This document shows positions 52,636 through 60,301 of a DNA stretch of 64,000 bases, one piece after another. The stretch is from CAWBBA01 sp963729795. Lineage in GTDB: Bacteria; Desulfobacterota; Desulfomonilia; Desulfomonilales; Desulfomonilaceae. The notes beneath the pieces are model-generated. The model was not told where the DNA came from. It saw nothing but the letters and a program-made list of their open reading frames with translations, and searched no databases. The DNA lies in contig CAVSPC010000035.1 of the NCBI GenBank assembly GCA_963729795.1, forward strand, positions 1-64,000. The letters run 5' to 3'. The translations under genes and the position numbers were made by a program. Each line of letters opens with the position of its first letter. The stretch's first letter is position 1.

Positions 52636-53041
52636 TCAAAAGAATCGAATAAACCGAAACCAAAGGGGACGTACATCAAAGCCTGACAATATGATAGAGT
52701 CTTTTTCCGATTTGACAACCTTTATCGAAAGACGAAGTCCGGATTCCCAGACGATCGCTATCTGATTTCCGCGTTGTCGCCAAACGCCCCGCTGCCGCTT
52801 AATTCCACCGTCGGTATCGTCTAGCAGGGTGACGCAGCCGTCCGGCGTGAACCAATAAAAGAGACTACCGCCCGGGGTTTCCGGCCTTTCCTCGGCAGGG
52901 ACCCCTGCGGGCATTACACTCGCGAGCTGCCACAGCCCTCTGATATTACCTGCTTCGCGATGGTTGGCTAAGGCAGGCGAACGGAAAAGCATACGCGAGG
53001 GCGATGCTGGCGAATACCGCGCAAAGGGTTCTCGCTGTCAT
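52636..53041 (-). pseudogene. Secreted protein with a frameshift in its signal peptide
   Basis: ATG 53041 overlaps the stop of the DUF1848 gene (ATGA) and encodes MTARTLCAVFASIALAYAF. The frame then breaks; one base fewer in the AAAA/TTTT run 52985-52988 gives RSPALA (a good signal-peptidase site), then NHREAGNIRGLWQL and GGSLFYWFTPDGCVTLLDD to 52636. The restored 134 residues resemble small exported beta-sheet proteins (a lipocalin-like W-x-(L)-x-S and GxW...I.W pattern), but I assign no family. As sequenced, only an internal ATG at 52992 remains, which would lack the signal. Confidence 0.55.
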
Positions 53042-53949
53042 GCTAATGCCTGATTTTTTCCCGCCCTGGGGTCCAGGCAGGAGGAATCCGGCTTAATTAG
53101 GGCCCGATTCTTCTCTGCGAGTTCAGGATTGCTGTTGGCATAACAGTAGACGCATCCATGAACGCAGGTGTCGTATGCTCCTATATCTCTTGAGGCCGCA
53201 CAGCCGCAGTCTTTTCTGGTCGGAGAGGTTTTGAGGGCAGTCAAGGCGAGCTTTCTTTCAGGGGAATTGACCACGTGCGCAAGGGCCGTCGGGTCGATGC
53301 ACCGTGCTTTGGATATCTCATCCGATACGAGAAAATCGTGAGCGCACGATGCGAGAGAAATTCCCCATTCTCGCGCCGCGTCAGCCATTTCGGCGGCAAT
53401 GTCAATGCATTCCGCCTCAGTGGGCCTGTGTTCGTTGATCACTCTGCGCTCCATATTTCTCGCAGTCTTCTTGTAATAATCACAAAAACTGAAAATGCAT
53501 TCAGTCGTGTAAGGCGAAAGGAGGCGACACAGCTCGCGGAAGTTTTGCAGATGCCATCCGCGGTTCAACACGTCCGTGAGGACTATCGTATCATACCGCC
53601 ATCTGAAAACTGATGCTGAAAATCGCCGAATCAGCAGTTCCACTATTTTCAAAGTATGACCTCTGTCCGGAACTCTTGGTTCCAGGAAAGCAGGATAATT
53701 GTTGATGGTGTAGAGAAATGAGAAGCAGTGTCCCCTATCTTTAAGCTCATCCAGATAAGGCCACAGGGGCGCGGCATTCTTGGTCCAAAAAACAATGGCA
53801 ATCACGTCCTCAGGAGCAAGGGATACTTCATGTACTCCGCCTCCATACGGAGAAAGCACGCGGACGCTCTCCGCACGTATTCTCCGCATGAGCCACTCAG
53901 CATGAAAAGCAGGAATGTCGGTACGTCTACTAGCTGAAATCACATGCAT
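53038..53949 (-). CDS. DUF1848 protein
   Basis: About 303 residues from ATG 53949, which has GAGGG four bases upstream and begins MHVISASRRTDIPAFHAEW. The family motifs follow: VFWTKNAAPLWPYL, YTINNYP, FRWRYDTIVLTD, and a late cysteine cluster (DCGCAASRDIGAYDTCVHGC, VYCYA) that probably holds an iron-sulfur cluster. DUF1848 is widespread and of unknown function; the CxxxCxYC pattern recalls radical or Fe-S enzymes. Its stop is coupled to the following secreted-protein gene. Confidence 0.85.
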   Translation of the reverse strand: MHVISASRRTDIPAFHAEWLMRRIRAESVRVLSPYGGGVHEVSLAPEDVIAIVFWTKNAAPLWPYLDELKDRGHCFSFLYTINNYPAFLEPRVPDRGHTLKIVELLIRRFSASVFRWRYDTIVLTDVLNRGWHLQNFRELCRLLSPYTTECIFSFCDYYKKTARNMERRVINEHRPTEAECIDIAAEMADAAREWGISLASCAHDFLVSDEISKARCIDPTALAHVVNSPERKLALTALKTSPTRKDCGCAASRDIGAYDTCVHGCVYCYANSNPELAEKNRALIKPDSSCLDPRAGKNQALA

Positions 53950-54348
53950 GAATCCCTCAATGAATATCACAGTGCACCCGGAGAATGGGTCCCCAGATCA
54001 AAAGGCTTGAAATCGGTCTACCATTAGAGCAGAATCTTTGTCCAGGGGGTGACCTACCCGCGCGGAATCGTTACAGGTCACTCTATCCCAACGCCAGACA
54101 ATTTTGGAGCCACTTCCTCTGGAATTCATGGAGATTTTGACAGCTCAGGATTGGGCTCTCAAAACACTTCATGACCGGCACGGGAGTGAATGGATTCATC
54201 AAGGTAATTTTTCAGGGATTTTACGACATTCGTGATATAATCTCGCCAGTGAAAACTGGACCTGTTGTGACCTTGTCTCGGTCATGGGACAGGCAATTGG
54301 CTTGGCAGTCGCAGTACCGGTGCCGGGCTTGATAAGAAAGGAACTCTA
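53950..54348. other. Upstream region of recA
   Basis: It holds divergent promoters. A TATAAT at 54236-54241, about 108 bases before recA, is a good -10 candidate; the -35 is weak. I did not recognise a LexA operator, but LexA boxes in this phylum vary. No gene is seen. Confidence 0.4.
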
Positions 54349-55440
54349 ATGGCCAAACCCAAAAGAGGGCGGGAATCAATCGAAGGCAATTCTTCCGACT
54401 CTGAAAAGTCAAGGGCCGTGGACATGGCAGTCAGCCAAATTGAGAGGCAATTCGGCAAGGGCTCAATTATGAAACTTGGGAGCACAGGTGTCATCCCGAA
54501 TGTGAAAACCATTCCCACAGGATCTCTGGGTCTCGATATCGCTATCGGTGTGGGCGGTGTTCCGCAAGGTCGGGTGATTGAGATCTTCGGCCCCGAATCG
54601 TCCGGAAAGACGACCCTCTGCCTCCATATTATTGCTGAGGCGCAGAAAAGAGGAGGTTTCGCCGCTTTTGTGGATGCGGAGCATGCACTGGACATCCACT
54701 ATGCGAAGAAGCTCGGAGTCAACACGGATGAGCTGTTGGTTTCTCAGCCGGATACGGGCGAACAGGCTCTCGAAATTACCGAGATATTGGTCCGATCAGG
54801 AGCCATGGAGGCAGTGGTAATCGACTCGGTCGCGGCCTTGGTGCCCAGGGCCGAGATTGAAGGTGAAATGGGGGACTCACATATGGGACTGCAGGCACGC
54901 CTCATGTCCCAAGCGCTCAGAAAACTCACTGCAGCCATCGCCCGTTCCAATGCATCGGTAATTTTTACCAACCAGATCAGACAAAAAATAGGTATTATGT
55001 TTGGAAACCCTGAAACCACCACCGGTGGCAATGCTCTAAAATTCTACGCGTCTCTCAGGCTGGATATCCGCCGAATCGGTCAGATCAAAGACGGGGAGAA
55101 TGTTGTCGGCTCCCGAACCAGAGTGAAGGTCGTCAAGAACAAGCTGTCCCCACCTTTCCAGCAAGTCGAGTTCGACATCATGTACAATGAGGGCATATCA
55201 GTAGCCGGCGAAGTCTTGGACATGGGGGTTGACGCCGGGGTTATCGATAAATCAGGAGCCTGGTACTCTTATGGCGACGAACGCATTGGTCAAGGCAGGG
55301 AAAACGCAAAACTCTTTCTGAAACAGAACGCCGAAATCATGAATGCAATCCGCATGAAACTGCTGGAACAAAAAGGGATATTGCTAACATCCCCTTCGGA
55401 CGAAGATCACGACGCAGAGATAACCGAGACGAGGCAGTAA
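54349..55440 (+). CDS. recA: RecA recombinase
   Basis: The 363-residue protein is a canonical RecA, with no intein: VSQIERQFGKGSIMKLG, Walker A GPESSGKTTL at 81-90, the catalytic glutamate in FVDAEHALD, Walker B VVIDSVAALVP, L2 region FTNQIRQKIGIMFGNPETTT, and an acidic C-terminus. It forms filaments on single-stranded DNA, drives strand exchange and stimulates LexA self-cleavage. The pilT-like gene starts one base after the stop, so they are co-transcribed. RecX and the usual recA-recX-alaS order are absent. Confidence 0.97.
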   Translation: MAKPKRGRESIEGNSSDSEKSRAVDMAVSQIERQFGKGSIMKLGSTGVIPNVKTIPTGSLGLDIAIGVGGVPQGRVIEIFGPESSGKTTLCLHIIAEAQKRGGFAAFVDAEHALDIHYAKKLGVNTDELLVSQPDTGEQALEITEILVRSGAMEAVVIDSVAALVPRAEIEGEMGDSHMGLQARLMSQALRKLTAAIARSNASVIFTNQIRQKIGIMFGNPETTTGGNALKFYASLRLDIRRIGQIKDGENVVGSRTRVKVVKNKLSPPFQQVEFDIMYNEGISVAGEVLDMGVDAGVIDKSGAWYSYGDERIGQGRENAKLFLKQNAEIMNAIRMKLLEQKGILLTSPSDEDHDAEITETRQ

Positions 55441-55441
55441 C

Positions 55442-56545
55442 ATGGATTTGGATAATGTTTTGAAAAAAGCCGTTGAGATGGGAGCTTCGGATGTCCATTT
55501 GAAGGTACCGTTGCCGCCGGTCACACGTGTGAATGGCGTACTGGCACCAATGAAGGGCGAAGAGCGCCTGACGCCTGATGAAATCCGTCGGGTGGCCCTC
55601 TCGGTCATGAACGAGCGCCAGAGGGAAATGTTTACGAAGACTAAAGAACTGGACATGGCTTACGGAGTCTCCCGTCTGGCGAGATTTCGTGTCAATGTTT
55701 TTTCTCAGCGAGATTCTATCGCGATGGTCTTTCGAGCTATTCCGTCAGAGCCGCCCTCTCTGAAGGAACTCAATCTTCCTACGGTAATTGAAAAGATAAC
55801 GATGGAGCAACGGGGCCTGGTATTGGTGACTGGCGTCACGGGTTCAGGCAAGACCACAACTTTGGCAGCAATGATCAATCACATCAACTCCCTCAGGAAT
55901 TGCCATCTGATCACTATTGAAGATCCCATTGAATACTTGCACAGAGACCGAAAAAGCATAATAAATCAACGTGAAGTGGGACAGGACACTCTTTCGTTTC
56001 AGAACGCCCTGAGGTCCGCGCTCCGCGAAGATCCTGATGTAATTCTAGTAGGGGAAATGCGAGATCTCGAGACCATTGAGATCGCAATGTTAGCCGCAGA
56101 GACCGGGCATTTGGTCTTCAGCACCACCCACACGCTGGATGCAACCGAGACTATCAACCGTGTTGTCGCTGCATTTCCTATTCAGCACCAGACGTCCGTG
56201 CGAATACAGCTAGCAGGTATGATCAAGGGGATCATTTCTCAGAGATTGCTTCCCAGAGCAGATGGAAAGGGGAGAGTCCCAGCGGTGGAAGTACTGATTT
56301 CCACGTCCCGCATGCGGGAATGCATAGCAGATGAACGCAGAGCCCGGGAGATCAGAGACGCGATAGCTGAGGGGCACATCAGCTACGGCATGCAGACGTT
56401 CGATCAGTCGCTTATGCAATTATACAAAAGCAAATTGGTAACTTATGACACCGCCCTTGGGGCAGCCACGAATCCTGACGACTTCGCCCTCTTCGTGCGA
56501 GGGATCAGCGGTACCTCAGAAGGAAAATGGGAGATGAACGCTTGA
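55442..56545 (+). CDS. pilT: PilT-type twitching motility ATPase
   Basis: The 367-residue secretion ATPase has GASDVHLKV at the N-terminus, Walker A GVTGSGKTTT, the Asp box TIEDPIEYLH, Walker B region LREDPDVILVGEMRDLETI, the His box THTLDATETINRVV, and SQRLLPRADGKGRVPA. This set matches PilT/PilU ATPases, which power type IV pilus retraction. No other pilus genes are in the window. It directly follows recA and precedes a receiver gene. Confidence 0.9.
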   Translation: MDLDNVLKKAVEMGASDVHLKVPLPPVTRVNGVLAPMKGEERLTPDEIRRVALSVMNERQREMFTKTKELDMAYGVSRLARFRVNVFSQRDSIAMVFRAIPSEPPSLKELNLPTVIEKITMEQRGLVLVTGVTGSGKTTTLAAMINHINSLRNCHLITIEDPIEYLHRDRKSIINQREVGQDTLSFQNALRSALREDPDVILVGEMRDLETIEIAMLAAETGHLVFSTTHTLDATETINRVVAAFPIQHQTSVRIQLAGMIKGIISQRLLPRADGKGRVPAVEVLISTSRMRECIADERRAREIRDAIAEGHISYGMQTFDQSLMQLYKSKLVTYDTALGAATNPDDFALFVRGISGTSEGKWEMNA

Positions 56546-56561
56546 CACAGGAGATGAAGCA

Positions 56562-56996
56562 GTGACTTCTTTCAAGGTCTTGCTGGTTGACGATGAGGCA
56601 GAATTTCTTGAAATACTCCTCAAACGGCTCAAGAAAAGAAACTTGGACGTGATCGGCGCCGCTAGCGGCAAGGAGGCCCTTGGCATATTACGCGAGACAG
56701 ATGTGGACGTGGTCGTCCTAGACGTCAGAATGCCCGACATGGATGGCATCGAGACTCTGAAAGAGATCAAGAAGATCCGACCGTCTGTGGAAGTAATAAT
56801 GCTCACAGGACATGCTAATGTAGAGATCGCCATCCAAGGCATGGAGCTTGGGGCATTTGACTATCTGATGAAGCCGATGGACATCGACGAATTGCTGTAC
56901 AAACTTCAAGATGCTTACAAGAAGAAGTGGTGCGGCAAAGAAGATGGGCAGTGCCTAGTAAGCGAGTCTTCGGAGAAGCAGCCGGACCGATCGTGA
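56562..56996 (+). CDS. Single-domain response regulator (CheY-like)
   Basis: This 144-residue protein is a receiver domain with a short tail: VLLVDDEAEFLE, VVVLDVRMPDMDG (phospho-accepting Asp), VIMLTGHANVEIA and DYLMKPMDI. It resembles the receiver of NtrC-type regulators but ends after it. The start is GTG 56562. It follows pilT in the same direction and may act on the pilus ATPase or another partner (inference). Confidence 0.87.
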   Translation: MTSFKVLLVDDEAEFLEILLKRLKKRNLDVIGAASGKEALGILRETDVDVVVLDVRMPDMDGIETLKEIKKIRPSVEVIMLTGHANVEIAIQGMELGAFDYLMKPMDIDELLYKLQDAYKKKWCGKEDGQCLVSESSEKQPDRS

Positions 56997-57934
56997 AGAT
57001 GTCGCCCACGGGGCGGACACGATGTCCCAAACGAATTCGCATTCAGGGTCACAAGAAGATCCGCTCAAGCCCCTATAGGCATTAAAATAAGGCATCTCAT
57101 GTAATCTTATGTGCCCCAGAGGGGCTCCGAGAGAGTAGCCCAGCAATTCATGGCCGGGTAAGCGACCAAGCATGTACTCGTTTCCGCGTCTCATAGGTAT
57201 GCGTGAAAGATTGATTTCTCGGATCACGTTCATGCCTCCCTACGAGACGCAAGGGCTTTCTTTTAGCTTTTTCCCCGCGGTGAAGCACCGGTCTACTATC
57301 AAAATCTCCCTCCGGGACCGTAGCCCAGTGACCAACGGATGAACGCTATTTCAACGCCTATGATGAGAAGCAGGATCTTGAATGCGAATTCCTATGAACG
57401 CCCTATGGTCGACCGGCTACTTGTGGTTTCATGTCTCGCTGTAGCCCTCTAGCTGTGAAAGTTGGTATCGGTCGCTGACCCGATCAATGACAACTTCTGC
57501 GCGATCGCCCGGACATTTGCTCCTAAGCCTACCTCCCCTTTCTTGCAGCCACGTTTGATCTCCTGCCGCCGGCCGACATCGTCTTAGATTTCTCCCGGCT
57601 TTACAACGTGTCAAGAATTGTAACACCCCCTGAAGTGATCGGTCAGTGGAGCATCAGTTATTGCTAATCACTTATCACCGTTATTATCAATGGGTTGCAC
57701 TGTCAGAATTCATGATCTGCCTTGGCATGAGGCTTGCTTAGAGTACTTTGGTAGGGCTTGATTGGCGGGTTCATCTATTGGATCGCAGTCTTCAAGGTCG
57801 CAATTTCGGGTCTGAGGATTTCGCCGTCTCAAACGACCGAGATATGCCCTTCCTGGATTCAAGGCGATAGGCGTCATGCCTTTCAAGCGCTTGCGTTGTG
57901 CCATCTCCTTAATTGCACGCGGAGGATGATCCAA
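56997..57934. other. Long intergenic region
   Basis: This 938-base stretch contains no gene I can support. A minus-strand frame at 56955-57233 (MNVIREINLSRIPMRRGNEY...) has GGGAGG only one base from its ATG and is doubtful. A 30-codon minus-strand segment at 57299-57391 is strongly hydrophobic (KILLLIIGVEIAFIRWSLGY) but lacks a start codon. No repeats stand out. Confidence 0.4.
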
Positions 57935-59215
57935 ATGAAATGGGGAAGAAATCTGTATCGAATGCTCATGGCTGCCTCGGTAGCTCACGCAAAATGGGAC
58001 TATGAGACATCCATGAATATTTTGAAAGACAAAAAGAGGCTCTGGCTGCTGGGGCTCATGTTGCTGCCCGCATTGCTGATTTCGGTCGCCCTCGCAGCCG
58101 ATCTCCCGGCCCAGTTGGGGGGCGAAAAGGCCTACACGCCTTCCTTCTATTCCACTTCTATCTTTCTGGTTTCCATTGCCATCGGGTTGTGTGCGGGCTT
58201 GATCACGGGATGCATTGGTGCCGGAGGCGGATTCATAATTACTCCCGCACTTATGAGTGCTGGAGTCAGAGGCATCCTGGCCGTCGGGACCGACCTTCTT
58301 CACATCTTCGCCAAGGCGATAATGGGTACCGCTGTACACAGGAAACTGGGAAACGTATCCGTGGGCCTTGCAGTAGCCTTCCTTGTAGGATCCGGACTGG
58401 GCGTGACTGGTGGAGGGGTCATAAATAGGGCCGTCTACGAATACAATCCCATTCTAAGCGACTTATTCATCAGCGTAATCTTCGTGGCTGTGTTGGGATT
58501 TCTCGGATTTTACGCGCTTATTGACTTTTTGAGCTTGAGAAAAGCTACAAGCAGTGTGGGACCCCACACGGGGGAAAGCGCACACGGGTCCGAAATCACC
58601 TCAGGAAAAGTGGGACTACCTGCCAAACTGCAGTCAGTCAACATCCCACCTGCAATCACTTTTGATGAAGATCTCGTTCCCGGCGGCAAGAAGATCCCTG
58701 CGCTGTTTGTCGCAATTGCAGGTGCAATTGTTGGATTCCTGGCCGCGATCATGGGAGTGGGCGGAGGATTTGTCACATTTCCCATCTTCGTCTATGTCCT
58801 CGGTGTTTCCTCTTTCACCACGGTGGGCACAGATATCCTTCAGATAATCTTTACCGCCGGTTATGGCGCGATAGTTCAGTACGGGATTTACGGGTTCGTA
58901 TTCTACACCCTGGCTATGGGAATGCTCCTGGGCTCATTGGTCGGTATTCAAATCGGAGCGCTCACGACCAAAGTTGTCAAGGGGATCTACATCCGCGGAT
59001 TCTACGCTGTCACCATCCTAGCTGGATTTGCCAATAGACTCTTTGCTCTTCCGGAAAAGTTGCGCCAGATGGAATTGATCAATATCTCGGATTCTGCGGT
59101 CAAGATAGCCAATATCGTAGGCCTCCTGGTCTTCTTTGCACTCGCCGGAATGTTTGCCCTGTGGGTCATAGTGAAATTCTTGGGCAACACCAAACAACTC
59201 AGAGGGGAGGCGTGA
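57935..59215 (+). CDS. TauE/SafE-family transporter
   Basis: A 426-residue membrane protein of the sulfite-exporter TauE/SafE family with about eight helices. The two halves carry the duplicated glycine-rich signatures LCAGLITGCIGAGGGFIITP and IVGFLAAIMGVGGGFVTFP and the TDLLH/TDILQ motifs. The family moves sulfur-containing or organic anions out of the cell. The start is ATG 57935, nine bases after GGAGG. The N-terminal RMLMAASVAHAKWDYE segment precedes the first helix. A membrane partner gene follows after four bases. Confidence 0.85.
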   Translation: MKWGRNLYRMLMAASVAHAKWDYETSMNILKDKKRLWLLGLMLLPALLISVALAADLPAQLGGEKAYTPSFYSTSIFLVSIAIGLCAGLITGCIGAGGGFIITPALMSAGVRGILAVGTDLLHIFAKAIMGTAVHRKLGNVSVGLAVAFLVGSGLGVTGGGVINRAVYEYNPILSDLFISVIFVAVLGFLGFYALIDFLSLRKATSSVGPHTGESAHGSEITSGKVGLPAKLQSVNIPPAITFDEDLVPGGKKIPALFVAIAGAIVGFLAAIMGVGGGFVTFPIFVYVLGVSSFTTVGTDILQIIFTAGYGAIVQYGIYGFVFYTLAMGMLLGSLVGIQIGALTTKVVKGIYIRGFYAVTILAGFANRLFALPEKLRQMELINISDSAVKIANIVGLLVFFALAGMFALWVIVKFLGNTKQLRGEA

Positions 59216-59219
59216 CAAG

Positions 59220-59936
59220 ATGTTTGTCAAAGACAAGAAGGAGTTCGCAAAAGGGGGAGTCCTGGCTGTAAGTTTTCTGGTACTATTGTTCATTATGTTC
59301 TTGCCCATTTTTGAGGGACACAACGCTTTTGTGGCGGCAGACAAGCTCTTCAATTCAATTTCAAAAGACTCAAGTTATCGTATCGGTGGTTTGATCAAGA
59401 AGAGCGCCTCATTCAACGGCCAAAGTTTGGATGTCGCCATCAGACTGGAAAATCAGCGAGTCAGGGACAACGCCAAGAAATTGTTGACGGCAGCAGGCTG
59501 TCAGGTGAGCGGAACTGCCGGCGAGCTCATTATCAAGGGTGATCTGGGAAAGGTAATGAGAGCAGCTCTTACGGATTCCGACGACATGTTCTACGATAGA
59601 GAGGCTGAAGTGAAAGCCCGGTACGGTTTGGAGGGTAGAGAGGCCCTCTATGCCTGGTGGCGCTGTTTCAAGGCCATGGATTTCCCGTTGAAGAGGTTGG
59701 GAAAACCTGAGAGCTTCAAGCAAGCTGCATTCCTGGGTGAGATCGTGAAAAAAGGACTGGAAGTCGGTTACAATTTTTTCCGAATAGCTCCCCAAAGCGC
59801 GCGTTCGAAGGCGGGCATACTGACGTTCGCTCTCTGCTTTTATGTCGTATATACTCTGTGGTGGGGAATTGCCATATTGTTTATGTTTGAAGGCATAGGC
59901 TTGCAAATGACGGCCGGGACAAAAAAGGAGGTCTAG
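59220..59936 (+). CDS. Membrane protein of unknown function, partner of TauE-type gene
   Basis: The 238-residue protein has a helix near the N-terminus (VLAVSFLVLLFIMFLPIF, 14-31), a soluble region of about 160 residues, and a second helix at the end (ILTFALCFYVVYTLWWGIAI). The middle part (LIIKGDLGKVMRAALTDSDD, MFYDREAEVKARYGLEG) has no motif I recognise. It starts four bases after the TauE-like gene, so they are one transcript. Probably an accessory subunit. Confidence 0.75.
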   Translation: MFVKDKKEFAKGGVLAVSFLVLLFIMFLPIFEGHNAFVAADKLFNSISKDSSYRIGGLIKKSASFNGQSLDVAIRLENQRVRDNAKKLLTAAGCQVSGTAGELIIKGDLGKVMRAALTDSDDMFYDREAEVKARYGLEGREALYAWWRCFKAMDFPLKRLGKPESFKQAAFLGEIVKKGLEVGYNFFRIAPQSARSKAGILTFALCFYVVYTLWWGIAILFMFEGIGLQMTAGTKKEV

Positions 59937-60301
59937 GAGGCTGTTGCGTAATCCCGCGTCCCGCGGGACTTTCCCGAATTCGTGGCACGATGTCGACTAT
60001 TGTATCGGGATCTCTCAGAGGCTGCCACGGAAAAAACTTAGTGTGTCAGACTCCTAGGAGCCGGGGACAGGTAACGGAACAATGAGTGGAACCTCCGCGT
60101 AGCACGATGGCGCTGACGAGTGAGGTTGTGCGACAGGCTCCTAGACCGCGGACAATCATGGTATAGGTCATGAGGGAGCGTACGAGAACGTGGCGTAGCC
60201 GGTCGCACGCTCCTCTGAATTCCCACTTTTCATTCCTCAAGGACTGGATCGGTCCTGCGCCAGGGTGCGAGCGAGAAGGGCTTCATGCACACAGGATAGT
60301 G
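59937..60301. other. Intergenic region with a GC palindrome
   Basis: The GC-rich CCCGCGTCCCGCGGGAC near 59957-59973 resembles blocks in the 39282-39337 repeat. TCCTAGGAGCC and GGCTCCTAG segments recur at about 60051 and 60136. No gene is called. Confidence 0.35.

Noticed and set aside
56955..57233. 92-residue minus-strand frame
   Set aside because: Its ATG is too close to the GGGAGG, it overlaps the receiver gene antisense, and it has no domain.
57710..58339. 209-residue minus-strand frame
   Set aside because: Antisense shadow of the TauE-like transporter.
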